Of a stretch of 64,000 nucleotides of DNA, positions 17,285-25,528 are shown piece by piece (within the stretch, counting starts at the first letter, position 1; each line of letters opens with the position of its first letter). The stretch spans positions 1 through 64,000 of the forward strand of contig JAEZFP010000059.1 of NCBI GenBank assembly GCA_023417475.1, given 5' to 3'. Under the pieces are notes generated by a model that saw nothing but the letters and a program-made list of their open reading frames with translations, had not been told where the DNA came from and made no database searches. The position numbers were made by a program, and so were the translations under genes. This DNA is from Bacillota bacterium. Its GTDB lineage: Bacteria > Bacillota > UBA4882 > UBA8346.

Positions 17285-18244
17285 ATGAAAGAAGAGAAAA
17301 TCAAATTCCCTAAATATTATGCTGTGAAACACAAACAATTTTCTGAAAGGATTGAATCAAGATCAGGAGGATTTTTTCCCGCATTATGCGACAATATTCT
17401 CGGGAAAAACGGAATTATTTATGGTTGTCTTCTAGATGGGTCATTTGTTGCTATTCATGCTAGAGCTACAAGCAAAGAACAATGTAAGTTATTTCAAGGA
17501 TCGAAATATGTACAAAGTAATTTGAAAGATGTATATAAATGTGTTAGCGCAGATTTAAAAAATAACTCATTTGTGTTGTTTTCAGGAACTTCTTGTCAAA
17601 TAGATGGCTTGAAGAGTTACTTGGGTGGGTTGGACTTAACAAAACTTTTTCTTGTTGATGTTATATGCCATGGAGTTCCTAGCCCATTAATCTGGGATGA
17701 ATATATAAGGTTTTTAAAAAAAAAAATAGGAGACGACTTAATAAAAGTTGATTTTCGAGATAAAAAGAAATATGGGTGGGGAGCCCATGTCCTTTCATTT
17801 ACTTTTGGAAAGGGGAAAGTCAGTAGTAGTAAATATGCAGATTTATTTTATAGTCACTTTTGCATAAGACCTGCGTGTTTTAATTGTCCATATAAAGGGG
17901 AGAATAGACCAAGCGATATTTCACTCGCTGATTTTTGGGGAATTGACAAGGCAATCCCTGGTTTCAATGATGATCTTGGAGTATCGTTAGTTTTAATTAA
18001 TAATGAGAAAGGGCAGTTGTATTTTGATTTGGCTGAGAATCAGATCGACTACATTATGACAGAATACGAGAAATGTATTCAACCTCCACTGACGGGGAAT
18101 TATGCAATACCGAATCACAGAGAGCAGTTTTGGGAAGATTTTCGGAAAAATGGATTTGATTATGTCTTAAGTAAATATATAAAATTTGATACAAAACAAA
18201 GGATTAAGTGGGAAATCAAAAGCATATTTCGTAAAAAATACTAA
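17285..18244 (+). CDS. FrhB-type (F420 hydrogenase/dehydrogenase beta subunit) protein lacking its ferredoxin domain
   Basis: 319 aa. Matches the part of polysaccharide-locus FrhB/FdhB-like proteins that follows the two-cluster ferredoxin domain: YAVKHK, RSGGFFPALCDNIL, FSGTSCQIDGL, DVICHGVPSPLIWDEY, the CxxCPYKGENRPSDISLADF loop and DDLGVSLVLINNEKG. Full-length relatives start with a ferredoxin domain. Here that domain is missing upstream, but one is encoded alone at 20411-20746, about 2.2 kb downstream. These proteins are thought to handle redox steps on sugars; real F420 chemistry is not implied. The ATG at 17285 has only a weak ribosome binding site, in line with a truncated gene. Confidence 0.85.
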   Translation: MKEEKIKFPKYYAVKHKQFSERIESRSGGFFPALCDNILGKNGIIYGCLLDGSFVAIHARATSKEQCKLFQGSKYVQSNLKDVYKCVSADLKNNSFVLFSGTSCQIDGLKSYLGGLDLTKLFLVDVICHGVPSPLIWDEYIRFLKKKIGDDLIKVDFRDKKKYGWGAHVLSFTFGKGKVSSSKYADLFYSHFCIRPACFNCPYKGENRPSDISLADFWGIDKAIPGFNDDLGVSLVLINNEKGQLYFDLAENQIDYIMTEYEKCIQPPLTGNYAIPNHREQFWEDFRKNGFDYVLSKYIKFDTKQRIKWEIKSIFRKKY

Positions 18245-18251
18245 GAAAAGC

Positions 18252-19712
18252 ATGATGAAGTCTGGAGCAATTGTAAAGTTTATGAAAAAAAGCAATTTAA
18301 ATGAAATTGATGATTTGTCAAAGGATGCCTTTAAAGCTGGTTTGTGGTATACCATATCCTCTATAGCGGTAAAAGCAATAGCTATTGTCACTACACCTAT
18401 ATATACAAGAATGATGTCTGCTTCCGATTATGGCATAACTTCAACCTTTATTTCTTGGTATAGCCTTTTACTAGTTTTCAGTTCGTTAAATTTAACTTAT
18501 AGTGCGCCAAGAGCAAAACAAGATTTTCCTGGGAGATTTGAAGATTATTTAGGCTCCATTCAATTAATGGCTGCGGTCATAAATATTGTTGCAGCGATAT
18601 TGATAATTGTTTTTATAAAGCCTGTCTCATTAGGGTTAGGAATGGAACCATTATTAGTATATATATTGATAATATATTTGTTTTTTTCTACCTCAGTCAC
18701 TTTAGCACAATGTAGATATAGATATACATATAAAATAAAAGAAAATGTGGCAATTACAATATTTATAACTGTTGGTACAGCTTTAATATCTTTGATCTTT
18801 CTTTATTTCTTCACCAATAAGTATTTAGGAAAAATATTAGGTACTGCAATTCCAACTATATTATTAGGTATATTTTTATGGGTTATTTCATATAGAAAGA
18901 GACAACTTACAGTTAATCAAGAATTTTGGAAATATGGTTTACTATTATCTGTTCCATTAATTATTCACACAGTTTCTTTGAATATTTTATCACAGTCGGA
19001 CAGGATTTTTATTTCAAAATACTGTGGAAATGATGCAACAGGGTTTTATAGTTTAGCTTATCAATATGCAATTCTAATTAATATTGTTATGAATGCCATT
19101 AGTGAAGCTTGGGCACCGTGGTTTTACGACAAATTTGCAATGGGAGAATATTCTGATATAAAGAAAAATATAAAGACCCTAATATATTTAGGGTGTTTTC
19201 TAGGTATTTGTTGTATTGCAATAGCTCCAGAAGCTATTGCAATTTTAGGAGGGGAAACCTATAAATCTGCAATTTGGGTTGTACCTCCAGTTACACTGGG
19301 AATAGTGTGTCAATATATTTATAATCATTACGTTAATATTGAAATCCAAATGAAAAAGACTAGAATTATCTCTTTGGGTTCTCTCGTGGCAGCACTAACT
19401 AATATAATTTTGAATATTATATTAATCCCAAAGTTTGGTTTTGTTGCAGCTGCCTACACAACTTTAATATGTTATCTGGTATTAACGTTAATACATTATT
19501 TTGCAGTGACATACATTTTGAAAATAAAAATATATTCAAATAGGTTTATGTTTATTAGTATATTTATCAGTGGAATTGTTGGGATAATATTTATGTTTCT
19601 CTATAACACTTATATTTTGCGCTATTCTGTTTTATTTTTAGTATTTACCACATATTTAATAATTAACAGACAATTTCTAGAAAAATTAAAGAAAAACGGA
19701 AGATTCTTTTAA
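18252..19712 (+). CDS. wzx: oligosaccharide flippase Wzx (MATE/MVF-type)
   Basis: A membrane protein of about 486 aa with 12-14 hydrophobic helices and the N-terminal pattern AGLWYTISSIAVKAIAIVTT, then PIYTRMMSASDYGITSTF, of polysaccharide flippases. It would move the completed undecaprenyl-linked repeat unit across the inner membrane for polymerisation by the Wzy-like protein. The start is uncertain: ATG 18252 lies 8 bases after the previous stop with a poor ribosome binding site, and ATG 18282 is an alternative. AT-rich like the rest of the cassette. Confidence 0.9.
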   Translation: MMKSGAIVKFMKKSNLNEIDDLSKDAFKAGLWYTISSIAVKAIAIVTTPIYTRMMSASDYGITSTFISWYSLLLVFSSLNLTYSAPRAKQDFPGRFEDYLGSIQLMAAVINIVAAILIIVFIKPVSLGLGMEPLLVYILIIYLFFSTSVTLAQCRYRYTYKIKENVAITIFITVGTALISLIFLYFFTNKYLGKILGTAIPTILLGIFLWVISYRKRQLTVNQEFWKYGLLLSVPLIIHTVSLNILSQSDRIFISKYCGNDATGFYSLAYQYAILINIVMNAISEAWAPWFYDKFAMGEYSDIKKNIKTLIYLGCFLGICCIAIAPEAIAILGGETYKSAIWVVPPVTLGIVCQYIYNHYVNIEIQMKKTRIISLGSLVAALTNIILNIILIPKFGFVAAAYTTLICYLVLTLIHYFAVTYILKIKIYSNRFMFISIFISGIVGIIFMFLYNTYILRYSVLFLVFTTYLIINRQFLEKLKKNGRFF

Positions 19713-19728
19713 TTGAAAGGAGAAAAAC

Positions 19729-20355
19729 ATGGAGATTCTAGTTTATGTATTAGGGATAATTAAGTTGTTTGTATATAAGATTTTATATGGGAATCGATTA
19801 GTATTTCATTTCAGAACTTATTTCCATCCGTTTTCAACGATAACATTGAGAAGAAAGGGAAGTCTATTTCTTGGTGAAAAAGTCAGAATTGAAAAAGGAG
19901 TAACTCTATCAGTCAATATTAATGGAACTCTTAATATTGCTAAGGCAGTTTGTATACGAAAATTTTCTTACTTCGAAGTTGGGACGGGAGCGAAATTAAT
20001 AATTGGTGAAGGATCCTTTTTTAATAGAAATGCTCAAATTGTATGTATGAATGAGATATACTTGGATAAGCATATTGCTATTGGGACAGGAGTTTCAATG
20101 TTTGATCATGATCATTACTATTATGCAAATTGCATTCAAAATTGGGGATTATCCAAAAAAGGAAGTATACATGTTGAAAGAGACGTTTGGATTGGAGCAA
20201 ATGCTATATTGCTAAGAAATTGTAAAATAGGCCACAATGCTGTAATTGCTGCTGGTGTTATTGTTAAGGGAGAAATCCCGGCTAATATTTTGATGTATCT
20301 AGACAAAAAGTCATATACTTTCAAGGATATCCCCCCTCAAGAAATTTTGTCATAA
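19729..20355 (+). CDS. left-handed beta-helix acyltransferase (maltose/galactoside O-acetyltransferase type)
   Basis: A 208-aa hexapeptide-repeat protein: a hydrophobic N-terminus of about 30 residues, then repeats rich in Ile, Val and Gly, the FDHDHYYYA active-site loop near residue 127 and the RDVWIGANAILLRNCKIGHN coil typical of WbbJ/LacA acetyltransferases. It probably O-acetylates a sugar of the repeat unit using acetyl-CoA. GAAAGGAG lies 6 bases before the ATG. It closes the glycan-assembly part of the AT-rich cassette. Confidence 0.88.
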   Translation: MEILVYVLGIIKLFVYKILYGNRLVFHFRTYFHPFSTITLRRKGSLFLGEKVRIEKGVTLSVNINGTLNIAKAVCIRKFSYFEVGTGAKLIIGEGSFFNRNAQIVCMNEIYLDKHIAIGTGVSMFDHDHYYYANCIQNWGLSKKGSIHVERDVWIGANAILLRNCKIGHNAVIAAGVIVKGEIPANILMYLDKKSYTFKDIPPQEILS

Positions 20356-20410
20356 AACAACTTAATTTCAGTTATTTAACTCCATAACGGAAGTATAGAG
20401 GACGATAAAT

Positions 20411-20746
20411 ATGTTTTTTATATCAAAAGTTCTAAATAGTAAAAGTGAAATGAAACAGAAATTCAAATACCCTTACCAAATACCAAACACATCTACACGT
20501 TACAAGAACAATACTAAGACGTATTCTGGAAACAAGATTCAACTTCCAGAACTCTACCAGAAGCGGGAAAATTGTTGTGGATGTACGGCATGTTATTCTA
20601 TATGCTTGAGTGAGGCGATTACTATGGAACCTGATGAGGAAGGGTTCCTCTATCCAGTAGTTGATGCAAGTAGATGTGTAAGATGCTATCTATGCTTATC
20701 AGTGTGTGCCTTTAAGAAAGCCCAATTGAAAAAAGGATATCTGTGA
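20411..20746 (+). CDS. 2[4Fe-4S] ferredoxin-domain protein, apparent detached N-terminal half of an FrhB-type protein
   Basis: 111 aa. After an unusual basic leader of about 53 residues come two complete cluster motifs of the CxxCxxCxxxC type: CCGCTACYSIC, then EPDEEGFLYPVVDASRC and CVRCYLCLSVC. The phrase EPDEEGFLYP is typical of the N-terminal ferredoxin domain of polysaccharide-locus FrhB-like proteins, and the protein ends just where the FrhB domain would begin. That domain is encoded separately at 17285-18244. It may be a functional electron-carrying subunit of that protein or a leftover of a broken copy. It is the last AT-rich gene before the composition changes back. Confidence 0.75.
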   Translation: MFFISKVLNSKSEMKQKFKYPYQIPNTSTRYKNNTKTYSGNKIQLPELYQKRENCCGCTACYSICLSEAITMEPDEEGFLYPVVDASRCVRCYLCLSVCAFKKAQLKKGYL

Positions 20747-20850
20747 AAGAGTAATTAATTAAAATACTGTTTATATATTGTCAGATTAATATCGTAACGA
20801 GTCGCGCAACAATCAAAACATTCCAATTATAAAAATTATAGGAAGCAACC

Positions 20851-22059
20851 ATGCAACAATTAATCACGCAATTCCATACCTTCTACGGAGAAAACACCCC
20901 CTATAAACTCGTCCAATCCCCCCTCCGGATCTGCCCGCTTGGCGCTCACATCGACCACCAACACGGCTTAGTCACCGGCATGGCGCTTGACGCCTCAGTC
21001 AATATGATCTACGCGCCCAATCAAGAAGGGTATGTCCGCACCCAAAGCATGGACTTCCCGGATGAAGAGTATTTCCCGATCAATCACGTTCCGCCGATGA
21101 TCCCCGGGTTTTGGGGGAATTATATTCGTGGCGCGGTGCTCTCGTTAAAACAAGATTATGTTTTAAAATACGGACTTAACGCCATCATTAGCGGTAAATT
21201 GCCGATTGGCGGGTTAAGTTCCTCCGCGGCGGTAACCACAGCCTATTTACTGGCGCTTTGCGATGTCAACGGCATCCGGGTGGCCAAAGAAGATTTAATC
21301 CGCTATAGCCATTGGGTTGAGACGCAATTCATCGGACTAAACAATGGCATTCTGGACCAATCGGCCAATATTCTTAGTCAAAACGATCACCTGATGTTCA
21401 TGGATACGCAATCGGGTCAATACGAATTGATCCGAAAATCGCCGCTAATGCCGGAGTTTGAGGTCGTGGTCGCCTACTCCGGTCTGAGCAAAGCATTGAT
21501 CGGGACGGACTACAACAACCGCGTCGAAGAATCGAAAGTAGCGGCCTGGATATTGCAAGACTTGGCAGATATGAAAACCACCAGCCTACGGGAGACCTTT
21601 CTCCGGGATATCGACGCGGCAAGTTATCAGAAATTGCGGCTGGAGATACCGGGACGGTTTCGGAGACGAGCCGATCATTTTTTTTCGGAAAACCAACGGG
21701 TGCGTCACGGGATTCAAGCTTGGAAAGACGGCGACTTATTCCAATTTGGAAAGTTGATGTTGGAATCCGGCGCAAGCTCGATTCATAATTACGAGTGCGG
21801 CTGTCCGGAATTAATCACCTTATATAACATTTTGCGGGACTGCCCGGGGGTGTATGGCGCGCGCTTCAGCGGCGCGGGCTATCGCGGTTGTTGCATCGGG
21901 CTGATCGATCCTCACTTCAAGGAAGTGATCAAGGAAAGAATCGACCAAACCTACCCGCAGCAACACCCGGAATATCAGGATACCTATAAAGTCCACTTTT
22001 GCCATACCGGCGACGGCGCGCGAATCGTCGAACGTTACGCAGAGGAGCTCTTGCGATGA
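20851..22059 (+). CDS. GHMP-family sugar kinase, galacturonokinase/galactokinase-like
   Basis: A 402-aa kinase phosphorylating a sugar at C1 with ATP. The substrate motif reads SPLRICPLGAHIDHQHG, closer to plant galacturonokinases (RICPLGAHIDHQ) than to galactokinases (GEHTDYN). The ATP loop is LPIGGLSSSAAVTTAY (residues about 115-130) and the third GHMP motif is GARFSGAGYRGCCIGL. It overlaps the following nucleotidyltransferase by four bases (ATGA), so the pair probably turns a free sugar into a nucleotide sugar. Galacturonate as substrate is inferred from the motif. GC content is back to that of the genome backbone. Confidence 0.85.
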   Translation: MQQLITQFHTFYGENTPYKLVQSPLRICPLGAHIDHQHGLVTGMALDASVNMIYAPNQEGYVRTQSMDFPDEEYFPINHVPPMIPGFWGNYIRGAVLSLKQDYVLKYGLNAIISGKLPIGGLSSSAAVTTAYLLALCDVNGIRVAKEDLIRYSHWVETQFIGLNNGILDQSANILSQNDHLMFMDTQSGQYELIRKSPLMPEFEVVVAYSGLSKALIGTDYNNRVEESKVAAWILQDLADMKTTSLRETFLRDIDAASYQKLRLEIPGRFRRRADHFFSENQRVRHGIQAWKDGDLFQFGKLMLESGASSIHNYECGCPELITLYNILRDCPGVYGARFSGAGYRGCCIGLIDPHFKEVIKERIDQTYPQQHPEYQDTYKVHFCHTGDGARIVERYAEELLR

Positions 22060-22799
22060 AAGCAATCATCTTAGCGGCGGGATACGCCACCCGGCTCTAC
22101 CCCTTAACGCAGGATAAGCCCAAGCCCTTACTGGAAGTGGCGGGGAAAACCATTTTGCAACACATCCTGGAGAAAATTGCTCCCATTGAAAGCATCGACT
22201 GGGTCCTGGTTGTCGCCAACGCCAAATTCGCCGGTCACTTTACCGAATGGGTCAATCATTATTCCTATCTCAAACCGGTTCAAGTAATCAACGATCAAAC
22301 GACCACCAACGAAGGCCGGCTTGGCGCGATCGCCGACATGCAATATGTGATCGACCAGGTCGGAATCGCCGACGACTGCTTGGTTTTGGCCGGAGACAAC
22401 CTGTTTGATTTCGCGTTAACGGACTTCGTCGCTTTTTATCGTCAAAAACAAGCGGACCTAATTACCGCTCACGCAATCCACGATTGCCAAAAACTGCGGC
22501 GGACCGGCGTCGTCACGCTGGACGCCACGGATCGAGTCACTTCATTTCAGGAAAAACCGGAACAACCCGCCTCCAATCTGGCAGTGCCGCCTTTTTATAT
22601 TTATCAAAAGGAGACGTTGCCGTTGATTGCTGATTACCTCAAAGCAGGCAATCCTCCGGACGCGCCGGGAAATTTCATCCCTTGGCTAATCACCAAAAAA
22701 CCGGTTTACGCCTACCGGTTTGTCGGGGAAAGGTACGATATCGGGACCATCGAAAGCTACCGGGAAGTATGCGCCAAATACCGATCGAAATCAAGCTGA
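22056..22799 (+). CDS. sugar-phosphate nucleotidyltransferase
   Basis: A 247-aa short NTP-transferase that would activate a sugar-1-phosphate. It has the signature AIILAAGYATRLYPLTQDKP (residues 3-22), the VLAGDNLFDFALTDF metal site and FQEKPEQP. The ATG at 22056 overlaps the kinase stop as ATGA, with GAGGAG upstream, so the two are translationally coupled and the kinase product is its likely substrate. Base specificity (UTP, dTTP or other) is not visible. It lacks the C-terminal beta-helix found in the related gene at 33981. Confidence 0.85.
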   Translation: MKAIILAAGYATRLYPLTQDKPKPLLEVAGKTILQHILEKIAPIESIDWVLVVANAKFAGHFTEWVNHYSYLKPVQVINDQTTTNEGRLGAIADMQYVIDQVGIADDCLVLAGDNLFDFALTDFVAFYRQKQADLITAHAIHDCQKLRRTGVVTLDATDRVTSFQEKPEQPASNLAVPPFYIYQKETLPLIADYLKAGNPPDAPGNFIPWLITKKPVYAYRFVGERYDIGTIESYREVCAKYRSKSS

Positions 22800-22821
22800 A
22801 TATGAGAGGAATGAACCAAAG

Positions 22822-24357
22822 ATGAAACCGCTATTAGGGCTGATGATTTTACTGACAACATTGACTTTTAGTTGGGCGACGCCGGCAGCGGCGCAAACGG
22901 GAACCGAATATTATTTGTCCGCCAACATTCCGTTAAACAGCTATGTCTACAGCTACCTTGACAAGTTGGACGGCTTAGGGTTACTCCAACCCATGCAAAC
23001 CGGTACCAGACCCTACACCCGGATGCAAGTCGCCCAATGGCTCAAACAGCTTCGGTCGGCTGCCCAAGAAAAACCCCCGGCGGGTTACGCGACCCAACTG
23101 CTCAATCAGTTGGAAACCGAATTCCGGGAGGAGCTGACCGTCCTTGACGGAGCGGAAATCGCCAACCGGGTTAAAGTTAACGATTTCGTCTGGACGAATA
23201 CGTATTATCACGGGGATACCTTGAAGCAACACCAAACCTTATCTACCTACCAACCGTTAAATGTCAATAACAATGGCTACCGCTTTGACGAGGGAGGCAA
23301 TACCGCCCTGGCGCTTGGAGTTACCGCCAACGTCGGCACGGCGTTGCTCGTTACGCTCGTTCCGCGGATTGGCCCCGATCAGGATGGCGACTTTGCCGCC
23401 GGTCTCGATACGGGGTATCTCAAAACGCATTTGGGCAACTTTCAGATCCAATTCGGCAAAGACGCGCTGTGGTGGGGCCCCAGCGAACGGGCCAGCCTTA
23501 TTTTGAGCAATAACAGCGAGCCGTTTACCACCTTGAAACTCTCCAATCTGGAACCGGTCGAATTCAAATGGCTGCCGTTTTTGGGCCCGTCCAACGCGAC
23601 GTTTTTTTATACCGAATTGGGCGACGATCGCACCGATGTGCCCAATCCTTCGTTCATCGGCTTACGCGCCGATTTTACCCCAACGGCCAATTTTAGCTTC
23701 GCGTTGAATTTCAACTCCTTTTTAGGAGGCGAAGACCACGAAGTCAGTTGGGACGATCTATGGGACTTTTTGATTCAAAAAAATGCCATGACGGCCACGA
23801 CTGACAAATGGAACACCATCTCCGGCGTTGATTACCGTTGGCGGATTCCGCAACTGAACGGTTTACAGCTTTACGGGGCCTATTACGGGGAAGACGCCAA
23901 GGATACGTTCCCGGTGCCGTACAAACCCGGTTGGCTTTGGGGGTTGTATTATCCGAAGCTGACTTCGGACGGCTCGTGGGATTTGCGTTTGGAAAAATCC
24001 CTGACCGATCTGGTCTGGTATCGCCACATGCTTTATACCGACGGTTATATTCACGGTAACGATGTTATCGGCGACCCGATGGGCAGCAACGCGTTTCGCA
24101 ACTACGTCAAGATCGGCCATTATCTGGCCAATGGCTCCCAGCTCGCCTTGCACGGCGAATACACGGTGATGGACCGGGCGGCGGCTTATTCGCAAAAAGT
24201 CAGTTCGTTTTGGGTATCCTATCAAACGCAATTGCCGGATCCGTCGTGGCGGATCACAACCACGCTGGGTTATGCCAAAGTCGATCAATTTAATTATCAG
24301 TCCGGTCGGACCGCCAAAAACTATTTGGGAAACATTGAATTGCAGCATCAATTTTAA
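22822..24357 (+). CDS. Wzi-family capsule assembly outer-membrane protein
   Basis: 511 aa with a clear Sec signal peptide (KPLLGLMILLTTLTFSWA, cleavage after AAAQ near residue 25). The mature part alternates polar and aromatic residues as in a beta-barrel and contains FGKDALWWGPSERASLILSN followed by NSEPFTTLKLSNLEP, the signature of Wzi-like capsule assembly proteins, ending in a C-terminal strand with Phe as the last residue (LQHQF). Wzi proteins bind capsule at the outer membrane surface, so this gene argues for a diderm envelope. It follows the kinase-nucleotidyltransferase pair by 22 bases. The ATG at 22822 is chosen because the signal peptide begins there. Confidence 0.85.
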   Translation: MKPLLGLMILLTTLTFSWATPAAAQTGTEYYLSANIPLNSYVYSYLDKLDGLGLLQPMQTGTRPYTRMQVAQWLKQLRSAAQEKPPAGYATQLLNQLETEFREELTVLDGAEIANRVKVNDFVWTNTYYHGDTLKQHQTLSTYQPLNVNNNGYRFDEGGNTALALGVTANVGTALLVTLVPRIGPDQDGDFAAGLDTGYLKTHLGNFQIQFGKDALWWGPSERASLILSNNSEPFTTLKLSNLEPVEFKWLPFLGPSNATFFYTELGDDRTDVPNPSFIGLRADFTPTANFSFALNFNSFLGGEDHEVSWDDLWDFLIQKNAMTATTDKWNTISGVDYRWRIPQLNGLQLYGAYYGEDAKDTFPVPYKPGWLWGLYYPKLTSDGSWDLRLEKSLTDLVWYRHMLYTDGYIHGNDVIGDPMGSNAFRNYVKIGHYLANGSQLALHGEYTVMDRAAAYSQKVSSFWVSYQTQLPDPSWRITTTLGYAKVDQFNYQSGRTAKNYLGNIELQHQF

Positions 24358-24396
24358 AATTTCCAGTTGATTGTCGCGGATCCCGATGCTTCTCCC

Positions 24397-24425
24397 TTGT
24401 TTTTGCGTTGGGAATTTGCCATAAT
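24397..24425 (+). promoter_or_regulatory. possible SigA promoter of the mntA-hepT pair
   Basis: TTGTTT at 24397-24402 and CATAAT at 24420-24425 with a 17-base spacer, 54 bases upstream of the mntA ATG. Confidence 0.45.
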
Positions 24426-24478
24426 GAATAGGAGAGTGGGATAATCTGCTCAGCTGAATTTAAAGGGAAATGTCATTG

Positions 24479-24889
24479 ATGAAAACAGCTTTATCAATCA
24501 AGGAAAAAGCATTCATCGGAAGATTTATCGCGGAGAGGCTTTCGCCCGATTTTGTTCTGCTCTTCGGCTCTGGAGCACGAAATGAACTGCGGCCGGACAG
24601 CGACTTGGATTTGGCGTTTTTAAGCGAAGTTGAGAAGGACCGTTATACCGTCTTTATGATCGCACAGGAGCTTGCGGGAGAGTTGGGTCGGGATGTCGAT
24701 CTGATTGATTTAAAAAAAGCTTCTACCGTAATGAAAGCCCAAATTGCCGGGAACGGTCAATTACTGTACGCCAAAGATCCTTTGCGCTATCGGATGTTTA
24801 CAATGGCTGCTTTTAAAGAATACGCCCTCCTGAATGAGGAACGGCAAAATATTATCGCGTGGTATTTGAGTGGAGGTCCAAATGATTGA
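24479..24889 (+). CDS. mntA: MntA-type nucleotidyltransferase antitoxin
   Basis: 136 aa. Minimal nucleotidyltransferase with the GSx10DxD active site (FGSGARNELRPDSDLDLAF, residues about 31-50). In MntA-HepT systems this enzyme AMPylates a tyrosine of the HepT toxin and silences it. The hepT reading frame starts inside its last codons (ATG 24882). AAAGGGA lies about 9 bases before the ATG at 24479, which is better spaced than for the in-frame ATG at 24470. Because its partner is frameshifted, the antitoxin may be left without a target here. Confidence 0.88.
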   Translation: MKTALSIKEKAFIGRFIAERLSPDFVLLFGSGARNELRPDSDLDLAFLSEVEKDRYTVFMIAQELAGELGRDVDLIDLKKASTVMKAQIAGNGQLLYAKDPLRYRMFTMAAFKEYALLNEERQNIIAWYLSGGPND

Positions 24890-25288
24890 CGATATCATTC
24901 TCAACAAAGCGCAGACCATTTCCAGAGGTATTAAACGAATCGGCGAAGAGTACCAAGCCAACCCCGCAAATCTCGCGAATCCGACCAAGCAAGATTCGAT
25001 TATCTTAAATTTGCAGCGCGCCTGCGAGGCCGCAATTGACCTTGCGATGCATTTGGTTTCCGAAAGAGGCTCGGCATACCGCAAAACAGCCGGGATGCTT
25101 TTGATCTCCTGGTTCAAGCAAAAACCCTCGACGCCGAGCTCGCGCTGCGGTTAAAGGCGATGGTCGGTTTTCGAAACATTGCAATTCACGATTATCAAGC
25201 AATTCAAGTGGAAATTGTCCAAAAAATAATCGAGTCGCATTTGGGGGACTTTGAAGATTACATCAGCAAAATAAAGAGTACCATGTAA
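24882..25288 (+). pseudogene. hepT: HepT-type toxin (HEPN RNase), frameshifted
   Basis: The first frame (MIDDIILNKAQTISRGIKRI onward, through DSIILNLQRACEAAIDLAMH and VSERG) ends at 25154. A frame offset by one continues from about 25072 with GIPQNSRDAFDLLVQA and holds the catalytic RX4HXY motif RNIAIHDY, ending at 25288 with KIKSTM. One missing G in the run near 25071 would explain the break. As written, the product lacks the RNase motif and should be inactive. TGGAGGT lies 4 bases before the ATG. A sequencing error in a short G run is the main alternative. Confidence 0.85.
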
Positions 25289-25369
25289 GGGTGGACGGGA
25301 AATCCGGACGCATTAAGCCGGCTAAGTCAATGCCGGTTTAGTCCGGCACAACGAGGTTGTTCAATCAAT

Positions 25370-25407
25370 AAAAAACCCGGTCGGCTTGTTGCGACGGGGT
25401 TTTTTAT
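25370..25407 (+). terminator. terminator after hepT
   Basis: AAAAAACCCGGTCG and CGACGGGGTTTTTT form a stem with a single mismatch around the loop GCTTGTTG. A-run on the left and T-run on the right allow it to work in both directions. Confidence 0.75.
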
Positions 25408-25528
25408 TGAGAGGACATAGCCGGAATTACGATTGTTAAAATTTTCAATGAGTATGGCAATCGGGGGAAAATTAGGATAAGATAGAAAACGGAGATTTTG
25501 GAAACATCACTCCAGACAGGAGAGCCTG

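Noticed and set aside
17285..18244. True coenzyme F420 hydrogenase subunit
   Set aside because: The domain is widely used in polysaccharide clusters without F420; no other hydrogenase or F420 gene is present, and the context is glycan synthesis.
10955..20746. Prophage or integrative element
   Set aside because: No integrase, structural phage gene, relaxase or attachment repeat is seen; all genes fit polysaccharide assembly.
24882..25288. Programmed frameshift in hepT
   Set aside because: No slippery heptamer or downstream stimulatory structure is seen at the break; a one-base loss in a G run is simpler.
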